A DNA stretch of 64,000 nt, from positions 340,001-404,000 of the forward strand of contig NC_135562.1 in the NCBI RefSeq assembly GCF_964340395.1, read 5' to 3'. Under the pieces are notes generated by a model, which saw nothing but the letters and a program-made list of their open reading frames with translations, was not told the DNA's origin and did no database searches. How positions within the stretch are numbered: the first letter of the stretch is position 1; every line of letters begins with the position of its first letter. Positions 12,090 through 63,235 of the stretch are shown here, piece after piece. This DNA is from Glandiceps talaboti (taxonomy: Eukaryota > Hemichordata > Enteropneusta > Spengelidae). Made by a program: the position numbers and the translations under genes.

Positions 12090-14076
12090 GTGCACTGTAA
12101 AATAAGGAGCCTAATACAAGTGTACCGTCCACTGTAAAATAAAAGTTTACCGTGCACTGTAAAATAAGGAGCCTAATACAAGTGTACCGTCCACTGTAAA
12201 CTAAGGAGCCTAATACAAGTGTACCGTGCACTGTAAAATAAGGAGCCTAATACAAGTGTACCGTGCACTGTAAAATAAGGAGCCTAATACAAGTGTACCG
12301 TACACTGTAAAATAAGGAGCCTAATACAAGTGTACCGTACACTGTAAAATAAGGAGCCTAATACAAGTGTACCGTACACTGTAAAATAAGGAGCCTAATA
12401 CAAGTGTACCGTACACTGTAAAATAAGGAGCCTAATACAAGTGTACCGTACACTGTAAAATAAGGAGCCTAATACAAGTGTACCATACACTGTAAAATAA
12501 GGAGCCTAATACAAGTGTACCGTACACTGTAAAATAAGGAGCCTAATACAAGTGTACCGTACACTGTAAAATAAGGAGCCTAATACAAGTGTACCGTGCA
12601 CTGTAAAATAAAAGTGTATCGTGCACTGTAAAATAAGGAGCCTAATACAAGTGTACCGTCCACTGTAAAATAAGGAGCCTAATACAAGTGTACCGTCCAC
12701 TGTAAACTAAGGAGCCTAATACAAGTGTACCGTGCACTGTAAAATAAGGAGCCTAATACAAGTGTACCGTACACTGTAAAATAAGGAGCCTAATACAAGT
12801 GTACCGTGCACTGTAAAATAAGGAGCCTAATACAAGTGTACCGTGCACTGTAAAATAAGGAGCCTAATACAAGTGTACCGTGCACTGTAAAATAAGGAGC
12901 CTAATACAAGTGTACCGTACACTGTAAAATAAAAGTGTATCGTGCACTGTAAAATAAGGAGCCTAATACAAGTGTACCGTACACTGTAAAATAAGGAGCC
13001 TAATACAAGTGTACCGTGCACTGTAAACTAAGGAGCCTAATACAAGTGTACCGTACACTGTAAAATAAGGAGCCTAATACAAGTGTACCGTGCACTGTAA
13101 AATAAAAGTGTATCGTGCACTGTAAAATAAGGTGCCTAATACAAGTGTACCGTACACTGTAAAATAAGGAGCCTAATACAAGTGTACCGTGCACTGTAAA
13201 ATAAGGAGCCTAATACAAGTGTACCGTGCACTGTGAAATAAGGAGCCTAATACAAGTGTACCGTGCACTGTAAAATAAGGAGCCTAATACAAGTGTACCG
13301 TGCACTGTAAAATAAGGAGCCTAATACAAGTGTACCGTACACTGTAAAATAAGGAGCCTAATACAAGTGTACCGTACACTGTAAAATAAGGAGCCTAATA
13401 CAAGTGTATCGTACACTGTAAAATAAGGAGCCTAATACAAGTGTACCGTACACTGTAAAATAAGGAGCCTAATACAAGTGTACTGTACACTGTAAAATAA
13501 GGAGCCTAATACAAGTGTACTGTGCACTGTAAAATAAGGAGCCTAATACAAGTGTACCGTACACTGTAAAATAAGGAGCCTAATACAAGTGTATCGTGCA
13601 CTGTAAAATATGGAGCCTAATACAAGTGTACCGTACACTGTAAAATAAGGAGCCTAATACAAGTGTATCGTGCACTGTAAAATAAGGAGCCTAATACAAG
13701 TGTACCGTGCACTGTAAAATAAGGAGCCTAATACAAGTGTACCGTACACTGTAAAATAAGGAGCCTAATACAAGTGTACCGTACACTGTAAAATAAGGAG
13801 CCTAATACAAGTGTACCGTACACTGTAAAATAAGGAGCCTAATACAAGTGTACCGTACACTGTAAAATAAGGAGCCTAATACAAGTGTACCGTGCACTGT
13901 AAAATAAGGAGCCTAATACAAGTGTACCGTGCACTGTAAAATAAGGAGCCTAATACAAGTGTACCGTGCACTGTAAAATAAGGAGCCTAATACAAGTGTA
14001 CCGTACACTGTAAAATAAGGAGCCTAATACAAGTGTATCGTGCACTGTAAAATAAGGAGCCTAATACAAGTGTATC
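12090..14076. repeat. 37-bp minisatellite, about 53 copies, intergenic
   Basis: The unit is TGTACCGTGCACTGTAAAAT then AAGGAGCCTAATACAAG. It runs from just after 12090 to 14076, ending about 200 bp past the receptor stop codon. Main variation is C/T and A/G at TACCGT(G/A)CAC. A shortened 25-bp unit lacking GGAGCCTAATAC recurs at about 12141, 12605, 12928 and 13101. Confidence 0.97.
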
Positions 14077-14279
14077 TAAAGGAAAACGACTTCAAAATGT
14101 AGAATTACAAATTGAAATTACAAATCTCTTCACTCTTAATAATGTGCATCCATCAATATTAAGTAACCAATAAAAAGAACGAATTCAAAACCCCCCAGCA
14201 GTGAATTCAAGAATCCCCTCCCCCTCGAGTAGTCTGGATTGTTTATATTTAATTTCTCATATCTCCTTCAGTGTGTACT

Positions 14280-52745
<38,466 letters not shown>

Positions 52746-53549
52746 AGTTTGCTAGCTACATTCAGAAGATCCACACACGTACGTTGAATTTCATACAACA
52801 ACTTGATTGATTATTCGGTGTTTGTTCGATTTGTTTTATCCACCGAAGATTAGCAAGCATCAGTTGATGTCAGGACAATTTCAATCCGCATGACATGACT
52901 GTCTGATCGCAAAGGGAGAATGGAGACTTTTTCTCTCAAACTGACTTAACCATCCACTTAAATTTTCTTAAGAGGATCACAATATTTTCCCCCTTAAATT
53001 TCACGTACCAAATAATTTGAGAAAATGCCTAGCAGAATATTTCGTTCAACGCAAATGAAGATTCAAAAACAAATGACAACACACAGCTTACGTTGATACG
53101 GTAAAATGATATCCCTGGGCTTTTGGCTTCGTAGTAAAAGTCTCCCTAACTTCAATTTGAATAGAAACAGGTAATCAGCATCAGGCTACCTAAGGGAGTT
53201 ATAATTAACAATCATCTAACACATTCTTAATTCGTCCAAATTGTCACAATCAACATGGGGCTTAAAACTAGGCAATAATGATATGCGACAATACTCTCAA
53301 ATTGGCCCATATCAACATAGGGACTACTATCAGACAATAACTATAGGCGACAACACTATCATATTAGCACATGTGATATGAAAAGATAAAGGACAACTTT
53401 GTGTTTTGTCATATATTACCTATACCATTCTATTCTTTGCCAATTCTGATCTATTAATTTTCGTGAAGGGGAAAGTGTTTGGATGAAATAATGGATGAAG
53501 TTCATTTTCTGAGCTTAGGTAATACATACGGACGTACACATCGAGGAAC

Positions 53550-53585
53550 GGATACACATACATACATACATACATTATAAATACA

Positions 53586-53615
<30 letters not shown>
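53550..53615. repeat. (CATA)n microsatellite
   Basis: Broken by ATTATAA in the middle. Upstream of the receptor start codon. Confidence 0.95.
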
Positions 53616-53620
<5 letters not shown>

Positions 53621-53698
53621 CAACATCTCCTGACGAGTGATTTACTCACGAAACAGGCTTGTAGAGACAAAAAACCCGACTTGATTTTCTTCTACCCT

Positions 53699-53702
<4 letters not shown>

Positions 53703-53780
<78 letters not shown>
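53703..53780. repeat. (TA)n microsatellite upstream of the receptor start
   Basis: About 78 bp, 1 kb upstream of the receptor ATG. Confidence 0.97.
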
Positions 53781-53782
<2 letters not shown>

Positions 53783-53886
53783 ACTATGTCTTGCCTTATA
53801 CCTTGAAAAAAAAAATTTATTCGAAACGTCGGATTACATTTAATTATTCGGACTGCCTCAGTCGTTCCTTATGCATTTCTTGCCAC

Positions 53887-53948
53887 ATACATACATACAT
53901 ACATACATACATACATACATACATACATACATACATACATACACACAC

Positions 53949-53979
<31 letters not shown>
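53887..53979. repeat. (CATA)n (CA)n (GACA)n compound microsatellite
   Basis: Three adjoining simple repeats. Open frames on both strands are artefacts. Confidence 0.97.
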
Positions 53980-53980
<1 letters not shown>

Positions 53981-54404
53981 TTGTTTGGTGGTTTTTACGA
54001 TATTGCGTGCAATTCAAAAACTGAACATATGTTATCGACATTTGATTGACCTCATAAAGATTGACATGAGTAGTGCTGAGTGTTCTGTGTACACTTTCAA
54101 TGAGATATATCTAATTAAGAAAGTTAATAGTATATAGTATACTAATAGCGATCAAATTGACAGATAGCAATCCATTAAGCAAGGCCATATCACCTAACAA
54201 GGTAATTAGTTTCATTTCAATTGCTACAGTGTATCTAAATGAAAACTGTCCTATCAAACCCGTTATTTCAATGTCATACAGATGATATCGTGACTATATT
54301 TCACTCTTTGCGAAAACCTCTTTCATATAAGTTCTTATTCTTTAGAATAAAATATTCTCTGTTGTAGTCATTCTGATGTTTTAGTGTGTCGTGCATTAAT
54401 GTGA

Positions 54405-54653
54405 TGTAAACAGATATGATATATGGCATGATGTAAACAGATATGGTGCATGTACATGGCATGATGTAAACAGATATGGTGCATGTACATGGCATGATGT
54501 AAACAGATATGATACATGTACATGGCATGATGTAAACAGATATGGTGCATGTACATGGCATGATGTAAACAGATATGGTGCATGTACATGGCATGATGTA
54601 AACAGATATGGTGCATGTACATGACATGATGCAAACAGATATGATACATGGCA
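54405..54653. repeat. 33-bp tandem repeat, about 7 copies
   Basis: GATGTAAACAGATATGGTGC plus ATGTACATGGCAT. The 33-bp length keeps an 11-residue period open on the minus strand. Confidence 0.95.
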
Positions 54654-54713
54654 TTAGTGGAAAAAATCACAAAATGGAACAATCAAACTAAAGTAAAACT
54701 TACATGTAATATA

Positions 54714-56137
54714 GTACACTCTGGACAGTATTGGATCACCCTGGACAGTATAGCACCTTGACAGTATAGTACACTCTGGACAGTATTGAATCACCCTGGA
54801 CAGTATAGTACACTCTGGACAGTATAGTACACCCTGGACAGTATAGTACACTCTGGACAGTATTGAATCACCCTGGACAGTATAGTACACTCTGGACAGT
54901 ATTGTACACTCTGGACAGTATAGTACACCCTGGACAGTATAGTACACTCTGGACAGTATAGTACATCCCGGACAGTATAGTACACTCTGAACAGTATTGA
55001 ACCACCCTGGACAGTATAGAACACCCCGAACAGTATAGTACACTCTGGACAGTTAGTACAACCTGGACAGTATAGTACACCCTGGACAGTATAGTACACC
55101 ATGGACAGTATAGTACACCATGGACAGTATTGAATCACCCTGGACAGTATAGTACACCCTGGACAGTATTGAATCACCCTGGACAGTATAGTACACCCTG
55201 GACAGTATAGTACATCCCGGACAGTATAGTACACTCTGGACAGTATAGTACACCCTGGACAGTATAGTACACTCTGTACAGTATAGTATACTCTGGACAG
55301 TATTGAATCACCCAGACAGTATAGTACACTCTGGACAGTATTGAATCACCCTGGACAGTATAGTACACCCTGGACAGTATAGTACACTCTGGACAGTATA
55401 GTACATCCCGGACAGTATAGTACACTCTGGACAGTATAGTACACCCTGGACAGTATTGAATCACCCTGGACAGTATAGTACACCCTGGACAATATAGTAC
55501 ATCCCGGACAGTATAGTACACTCTGGACAGTATAGTACACTCTGTACAGTATAGTACACTCTGGACAGTATTGAATCACCCTGGACAGTATAGTACACTC
55601 TGGACAGTATTGCATCACCCTGGACAGCATAGTACACTCTGGACAGTATTGAATCACCCTGGACAGTATAGTACACTCTGGACAGTATTGAATCACCCTG
55701 GACAGTATAGTACACTCTGGACAGTATTGAATCACCCTGGACAGTATAGTACACCCTGGACAGTATAGTACACTCTGGACAGTATAGTACACTCTGGACA
55801 GTATAGCACCTTGACAGTATAGTACACTCTGGACAGTATAGCACCTGGACAGTATAGTACACTCTGGACAGAATAGTACATCCCGGACAGTATAGTACAC
55901 TCTGAACAGTATTGAATCACCCTGGACAGTATAGTACACCCTGGACAGTCAGTACACCCTGGACAGTATAGTACATCCTGGACAGTATAGTACATTCTGG
56001 ACAGTTAGTACACCCTGGACAGTATAGTACACTCTGGACAGTATAGTACACCCTGGACAGTATAGTATACTCTGGACAGTATAGTACACCCTGGACAGTA
56101 TAGTACACTCTGGACAGTATTGAATCACCCTGGACAC
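54714..56137. repeat. 19/20-bp satellite array, 1.4 kb
   Basis: Two unit types alternate irregularly: CCCTGGACAGTATAGTACA (19) and CTCTGGACAGTATTGAATCA (20). About 73 units. Open frames across it are artefacts. Confidence 0.97.
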
Positions 56138-56810
56138 ACAGTTTGCTGCAATTTATCCAATCAAATTGGTTTTCAGATGCCCACCTGTAAATCAGCACCC
56201 CAATGAATCAACTTATTACTATGCTAATTATAGATAAAATAGACTTTGAATTGACAAGTATAATGTTTAAGTATTGATATTTTAATGTGAATAGTGAATA
56301 TAACCAAGTTATAGCCAGTGCAGGTTTAAAGAATCATTTGTTGTCATGTGTCTGTATTTGAAAGTATCCTTTTGGGTATTCATGTATTCATTTTGGGTCA
56401 TAGCAATCTGTTGGGTGAATTTTTTATAGAACTTATCTTGTGTGACTTCCTGAATTTAAGAACAGGACGAAAAATAGGAACTGTACTGACTGAAGATAAA
56501 TCACTGACTTGTGTAATCCTGTCTGAAATTCAGCAGAGCATGAGATGTCTTGCTGGTTTACAGTAATAACCATCCAAGTACAGGTGTTGATTAGTTAAGC
56601 ATGTCATAGAACTACAAAGGTGTCAAAGAGGTGTAAATGGAGCAATTGAAAGGTAGCAATCCAAATGACAGACATTTGTCAAAGAGTGCCTTGTGCTAAC
56701 TTAATGAGTCTACATCAGTTCCTGTCAAGATATCCCAAAGTAACAAATTTTACAAGGTCAAAGAAAATTGGTCAATATGTAAAGCCACGGTTGAATATTT
56801 GATAAACTGA

Positions 56811-56950
56811 ATGTCATTCTCACATTCTCAACACAAACCTAATGTCATTATCACATTCTCAACACAAACCTGATGTCATTCTCATATTCTCAACACAACC
56901 CTAATGTCATTCTCACATTCTCAACACAAACCTAATGTCATTCTCAACAA
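56811..56950. repeat. 31-bp tandem repeat, about 4 copies
   Basis: TGTCATTCTCACATTCTCAA plus CACAAACCTAA. Confidence 0.93.
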
Positions 56951-57015
56951 GGAAGAAAAAAATGTTTATATATGGTTTATGGTTTCGCCTAAGGTCTAAA
57001 TGTACAATTGAAATG

Positions 57016-57034
57016 ACACACACACACACACACA

Positions 57035-57080
<46 letters not shown>
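57016..57080. repeat. (CA)n microsatellite
   Basis: About 32 units with one CATA interruption. Confidence 0.97.
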
Positions 57081-57082
<2 letters not shown>

Positions 57083-57279
57083 CATACCAAAAACGTCATG
57101 AAGTAAATAAACACAGCCATAAAGTTACATATACACAAACACAAAGCAGTTTCAAAATGTATACAAACTTGTGTACACTCATGCTTATGCAGACACTGAT
57201 ACAAAGAGATCTCATTGTGTACCACCAGCAGCATTCCCTCTTAAAGGTTTTTAAGGTTGTGCAAATAAAGAGATAAAAA

Positions 57280-57800
57280 ATACAGCCCAAATGGCCATGG
57301 CACTATAGCACAACTGTAGTTGGCTGTCGCTATGGGTGTGGTCTTGTTGCTAGGCTTATTTGCATACATTTTTTTGAATATTTATTCATCCATCCCTGTT
57401 ATCTTTGTAATGTCCATCATTTCACTTTGCCATGGTTGCTGGGACAAATTGTGTCAAAATGTTTTCAACAATAACTGCATAATAACACTTCTATAAACTT
57501 TCCCACCAAGTTTCAACCCCATTCACCATGCAGTTTCAAGATGTTTTTGACCAAAATTGAGATTTTATTTTTAGAGCAAATTTGCATATTGCTGATGGGA
57601 TCATCATGTTGTAAATACAGCTTCTCCTACACATCCCCAGATGCATCCCCATTTAATTCCTGCCCAATCTGCTCAGTGGTTTTTGAATGATAGATTTTTG
57701 ACCAAAAGGACACATCTTTATACTTAATTTGCATATCAGTGATGGGATCATAATGTTGTGAACAATTCTTAATCCAGACAGCCTTTGCCATGCCTACAGC
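57280..57800. repeat. Probable dispersed repeat with internal duplication
   Basis: TTTTTGACCAAAA..TTTGCATAT..TGATGGGATCAT.ATGTTGTGAA occurs twice, about 57541-57615 and 57691-57765. The surrounding sequence (GGTCTTGTTGCTAGGCTTAT) has the look of an interspersed repeat, but no second full copy is in the window. Confidence 0.5.
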
Positions 57801-58767
57801 ACTACTGAACCTAAGTTAAACTGCTTAAAATCATTGGTGGCTTGTGCAAAGAATGACAAAAATGTTTGTTGTAGGTTTCATAATGTAAACATTCACATAC
57901 AAAATGACAGTCAAGTATATATCTGCATGTACAAGGATCCTTCTAAACTGAAATTGTAATCACAACATTCTTTTGCATATAATTAACTCTACATAATCAT
58001 ACACAAAATAATGTTTCTCTGTAGAAATGAATTCAATAGATTTTCCGTTTTTACATATCATAATCTGGGTAATATGAAGGGGAAGTCTGCAAAATACTTA
58101 CATAAGGTGAAATGCAATAAACCATAATTTGGTTGGGAGTAAATAACTAGAACTCAGCTTAACACCCGACAAAAACAGTGTATGTATTCCAACTATCCAA
58201 GAGAGGGTAGTGGGATTCTACACAATAAAAACACAGACAGAGATAGACTCATCTCCATTAATTATTACTGAACAGTTTATTGCAATTGTACACTTTAAGC
58301 TATAGTATCTTCAGAAAATTATAAATATTACAGGACATTCCTGTAAATAAAACAAATGTATTTAGCAGAAATTTTGAAAAATGAGCTTTGCTAATGAAAA
58401 GACTAACCTCAAAGGCATGTAATAATATAAGATAAATATAATATAAAACATAAATACATTAATCTAAAATATGAAATACTATGTACAGTAGCATTAAGTT
58501 TATATGTTTAAGACAAGTTTCTGCTCAATATCTTAAGTTTCATGCATTAGAGAAAGTTTTTCTTAGATTGGCAAAACATCAAAGAGTATGGTACAAATAA
58601 ATTGGTAAGAAATAATAAAAATGTTGTTTGTTAAGTAATAACAAATTGTACTTTGACAATATATATTTACACTGAAACTAATAATAACAACTTTTTTGTG
58701 AGGCATAACTAGAGTTACCCTACTAACAGTATATGTCATATGTTGTGAACAATTGGCTTAGCCTGTC

Positions 58768-58798
58768 TGTCGGTCTGTCTGTCTGTCTGTCTGTCTAG
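58768..58798. repeat. (GTCT)n microsatellite
   Basis: Seven to eight GTCT units. From 58.8 to 60.0 kb I see only AT-rich unique DNA. Confidence 0.9.
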
Positions 58799-60081
58799 CC
58801 ATTTATATCACTGCTACATAGTGTAGCACTTGTACAGCATTGTTACATGATTTTTGATGAACAATTCAAAGTTAGAAGTTGCTTACGGTGTTTTATACCA
58901 TGCACAAGCCAAGTTGAACAAAAAAATATGGGATTTATACCCTGGTCGTTCTACGTCACAACAACGCATGTCTATGTCACAACTATGCGTGTATACGTAC
59001 GTCACTGGTTCTGCTGTGTTCGAAATATGAGTCAAAACGTTAAAAATTGCCATTACTTTCCCCATTTTTATTTGATGTTACTAGCACTGGTATAATTATG
59101 ATATTTTTCAACAATTTTTCTTCATTCAACCAAAAAATACTTGTGATCAAGGGTTTGTCACTACTTGTCTAGTGACTTGTAGTAATAAAGACCCTTAGGT
59201 CAATTGTATTTTCCTTGGCTGAATGAAGAAATTATGGGGAATAACATTTAAGTAAAGATATAACAGTTCTGTACCACAAGTGTTGTAGAAGGATAAATGA
59301 CAAAAATATCAAAGAAAGTGGCACGTTTGTCTGTCAAACAGAAATTGAATATAATTCTACTTTTAAAAACCTAACAATACATATATTTTAAAAATTCACT
59401 TGTAAATAAAATGAAAAGTGATGTAACAAAATCATTCACTGAATTTCAACTAAGTACGTATACATGGTATTCAAGTCACAAAATTCTATAATTTTAACCT
59501 TACAAGATGCAACTCAAGATGTTCACAGGTGATGTGTTTATTTCCTGTGCCTTTAATACTGTCTGTATATTAAAAATAATACTTCCAGCCCTTATTTTTC
59601 CTGGTGTACATCATCTAGCAGATATTCAGCTGTTTAGGATGTGACACTAAATTGATACAAGAACAAAAAAACCAACACTTTTTTCATATACAGCCATTGA
59701 AGAGTCTGACAACAGCAATCCTTTTACATAGAGTATGCAATGATCTCTTCACAGTGCAATTTTTGTCTGTACACAAAACAATTCACATTGAGAAAAACTA
59801 GATTAAGTATACATAGAACTTTGAACAAAAAATAATTTCTTTTAAGTTTTGAAATGCTATTGAATATTTTAAAAAATCAATTAAATAATTAATTTGCAAT
59901 GTACCATTTGTGAAGATTCAAATAAGGTCTCATCTCATTTTATTAAAGATAGAATTATTATAATCTTTATTAAATATAAGGTTCCAAAACAAGAAGTCAA
60001 TTAATCATTTTAAGTTATAATTTCTACTTTGATGATCAGAACTTCAATTAAACTATTATGTGATTAACTTTTTTCATGCTT

Positions 60082-60646
60082 ACAGGATATTTCATCTTAG
60101 TTTTCAAATGCTATGAAACAATGTATCAAGATCAGTGAGACTGATCACATGCTTTGATGTTGAGATAGACACAATGAAGATAACACAGAGACAATGATAA
60201 CAAAAACATATACAAATTAATGTATGTAGGATTTGTGTTATCTTTATTGTGTCTACACAGTAGACACTGTGTAAGGGATGTTTGTACGTTATCTTTATTG
60301 TGTCTACAGAGTAGACACTGTGTAAGGGATGTGTGTGTGTTATCTTTATTGTGTCTACAGAGCAGACACTGTGTAAGGGATGTGTGTGTGTTATCTTTAT
60401 TGTGTCTACAGAGTAGACACTGTGTAAGGGATGTGTGTGTGTTATCTTTATTGTGTCTACAGACCAGACACTGTGTAAGTGATGTGTGTGTGTTATCTTT
60501 ATTTTGTCTACAGAGCAGACACTATGTAAGTGATGTGTGCGTGTTATCTTTATTGTATCTATCTCAACATGAAACCTTGTGATCAGTCTCACTGATCTTG
60601 ATACATCGTTTAATAACATTTGCAAGCTACGATGAAATCTCCTGTA
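60082..60646. mobile_element. 565-bp foldback element with internal 51-bp minisatellite
   Basis: Arms of roughly 110 bp (60082-60196 and 60541-60646) are inverted copies: TACAGGATATTTCATC, AATGTATCAAGATCAGTGAG and TGTTGAGATAGACACAAT pair with their complements at the right end. Each arm has its own hairpin GATCAGT-GAG-ACTGATC. Between them lie six 51-bp units containing GTGTCTAC-AGAG-TAGACAC. Long open frames here are artefacts. No target duplication could be fixed. Confidence 0.8.
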
Positions 60647-61547
60647 CATACTAACACAAGGTCATACATTATAATTTGTAAAAGACTTTACATAATATAT
60701 ATTTACAGTCTATATTCTAAGTATTTCATCAAGTACTGTGCTAGTTCACTTCAAGTTTTCTTTTACAAGGTGTATCTCAGACTTACTGTTTGGTAGTCGG
60801 AGGGTGTACTACATATCAATTAAGTACATAACATTCAAATAAATGAAGGTGACATTGATTTTTATTAATAAAAATTAATATAAATAACTATTTTTAGTGC
60901 AATAAACTATTCAGACGAAATTGTGATGCATAAATCAAGAAATTAATATTCAAATAAACTTGTTAGTGATCATGTTTTGACATGAACTATGTATTATTAT
61001 TAAGACTATGCCTTCAGTTATGCTATAAGAAAATAATGTCTTTAGTGAGCACTTACAGTCAACACCTGGTCTTGCTTAACATTTGTGAGTGAAATTATAA
61101 AACAAGTCTATTCTTTCCAGAGATAAATGGTATTGATGATTGAAAATATCAAGCAACTTCCAGCAATTGTTATGCTATACAAGGTCAATGTATTTATTTG
61201 CTAACTGTAACTTAAATAACAACATGCATTAAGTAATGAACAGTTAACATATTTATTTGCCGACTGTAATTTAAATAACTGCACTAAATAAAAAATGTAA
61301 GGTTAACATAATTATATATGCTGACTTGAAGTCTCATGAAACATCCAGTATATAGTATCAACACAATACAGGTTTATTTATAATTGATTTATGTGCACTG
61401 CATGAAAGTATTACTGAATATAGACATGTCATAAGTAATGATCATATAATTATATGACATAAAATATATTTGGTCATTTTTTTTCACATGGGTACTATAG
61501 CATGTAGTTGAATTGATGTATCGGCTACATTCAATGGATGTGCACAT

Positions 61548-61775
61548 AACTGACATAGTATATTAATTAATCTTGGTATCTAGTAAGTCAATGTAATTAC
61601 ACCCTTAAAATATTGTGTCGGCAAAACCGACACAGTACATTAATTAACCCTGGTTTCTAGTAAGTCTATGTAATTATACCCTTAAAATATGGTGTGGGCA
61701 AAACCGACACAGTACATTAATTAACCCTGGTTTCTAGTAAGTCTATGTAATTACACCCTTAAAATAAGGTGTCGG
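61548..61775. repeat. About 77-bp tandem repeat, three copies, each with a GTGTCGG hairpin
   Basis: The unit holds ATTAATTAACCCTGGTTTCT, AGTAAGTCTATGTAATTA and CACCCTTAAAATATGGTGTC. It closes with GTGTCGG-CAAAA-CCGACAC; the third copy loses the right arm. Confidence 0.88.
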
Positions 61776-61843
61776 CCTTAAAGGATTAATAATAATTGAA
61801 AATAAAATAAAAGCATAGAAAGACTAGTATATAAATGAAAACA

Positions 61844-61849
61844 TTTATT
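61844..61849 (-). terminator. Possible polyadenylation signal for the 63.2 kb exon
   Basis: The minus strand reads GCAATAAATG, a canonical AATAAA about 1.3 kb after the stop. A second canonical signal, GCAATAAAC, lies at 58276-58281. Either could end a long 3' UTR; the sequence cannot choose between them. Confidence 0.3.
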
Positions 61850-62396
61850 GCAAAAATGTAGCATTCACCACTGTATGAGTTAGCTATTTCATCTAAGCCA
61901 TCAGATGTAAAAAGTGGTACAAGAATGTTATTACTAAAAATAGCCCATATTGATTAAATTTAAAATTTAAATGAAAAATGATATCAAATGACAAGTAATT
62001 ACTTTCTTTCTATCGGCCTATCTTCCGAGCACAGTACATAAAAGTTAATACCTATAATGTTTTGGTCATAAGGTATACGAGATATTGGTCTTTTTATACT
62101 TTCATCCCTCGAGCTGTTTTAGATTTTGATTAACAATTAGGCAGACCATACATCTACAAATAGTTTGTTTCTTTCTTAACACAGGATTAATATATCAATC
62201 ATATATTGTACATGTATTTTATAGTACTTTATTAACTCATATATCAATCATGTTGTACATGTATTTTGTTGTACTTTATTCTTCACTGTCAAATTTTGCG
62301 CATGTATTATTTTAATTGATTATTACTTCTATTTCTTTATATTTGTATCTATGAAGCAGACATTGCAGGTTCTCCTTGTTAGAGTAATAAAGTTTA

Positions 62397-62500
62397 GTGA
62401 ATTGTATTGTATTTGTATTTGATTGTCTTTGTATTGTATTGTATTGTAATGTAATGTGTGGTATTGTATTTGTATTGTAATTGTATTGTAATTGTATTTG
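62397..62500. repeat. Degenerate TTGTA pentanucleotide tract
   Basis: Interspersed TTGTA, TTGTATT and TAATG units, same motif as the 4.6 kb array. Confidence 0.85.
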
Positions 62501-63059
62501 GTCAAAGAATGAGATAACCTAAAAAATTCCGTCTTTATCAACTAATGTGTGTCTTTTTCCCATTTATCATTCAAAACCACATTCTGCATTTGCTAAACCT
62601 GGTTTAGTCCAATCTTCCTTGAGTGTCAGTATGATCATGGATCTATTTTTAAGAATGCTTGCTATTTTCACACGAACAACCATGTGTATAAACATGTATG
62701 CGATAGCATTACAATAACAGTATAGTTCTCTATGGAGATTTTCTTGCTCTAAACATTTGGCATCGTCGTGGGTGAACATTGGACAGGATGCCATTTTGGA
62801 CGCCATGATTTTACTTTGAAGACACCTGAAATTTGTCAATCTTCACTGGAAGTCTGTTCATGAATTATTTACGCCGTTAATCTATTTAACGGAAACTTGG
62901 CAAGAGTTGATATAATATTTCTGCCAGCATCTTTCATGTCAAACAAATAGATCAATGAACCGTATACTATCATTCTCAATAATAGATCCATGGTATGATG
63001 TATTATATTATAACTAACAAGGACTCTATAAGAAATGGAAAAATACAACCTATGTTTTA

Positions 63060-63235
63060 CCTTCTAATTACCAGGAAACTATAAAACAGAGTACAGAATA
63101 TGAAAAGAAAATGACCCAATGCTTTCACCTTCTTACGACACTATAAAACAGAATACAGAATATGAGAAGAAAATGACCCAATGCTTTCACCTTCTTACCA
63201 AGACACTATAAAACAGAGTACAGAATATGAGAAGG
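63060..63235. repeat. About 60-bp triplication overlapping the terminal exon
   Basis: ACTATAAAACAGAGTACAGA, ATATGAGAAGAAAATGACCC and AATGCTTTCACCTTCTTAC recur; the third copy forms the coding end of the 63.2 kb exon. Confidence 0.9.

Noticed and set aside
54791-56137. Open frames up to 197 codons on the minus strand (period about 19 bp)
   Set aside because: Satellite translation; several overlapping frames are open at once.
60104-60649. 181-codon minus and 120-codon plus frames
   Set aside because: 51-bp repeat inside a foldback element; both strands are open for the same reason.
62567-62839. 90-codon minus-strand frame
   Set aside because: Starts with ATG and has normal composition, but no recognisable domain and no splice support; could be 3' UTR of the 63.2 kb gene. 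Not supportable as a gene.
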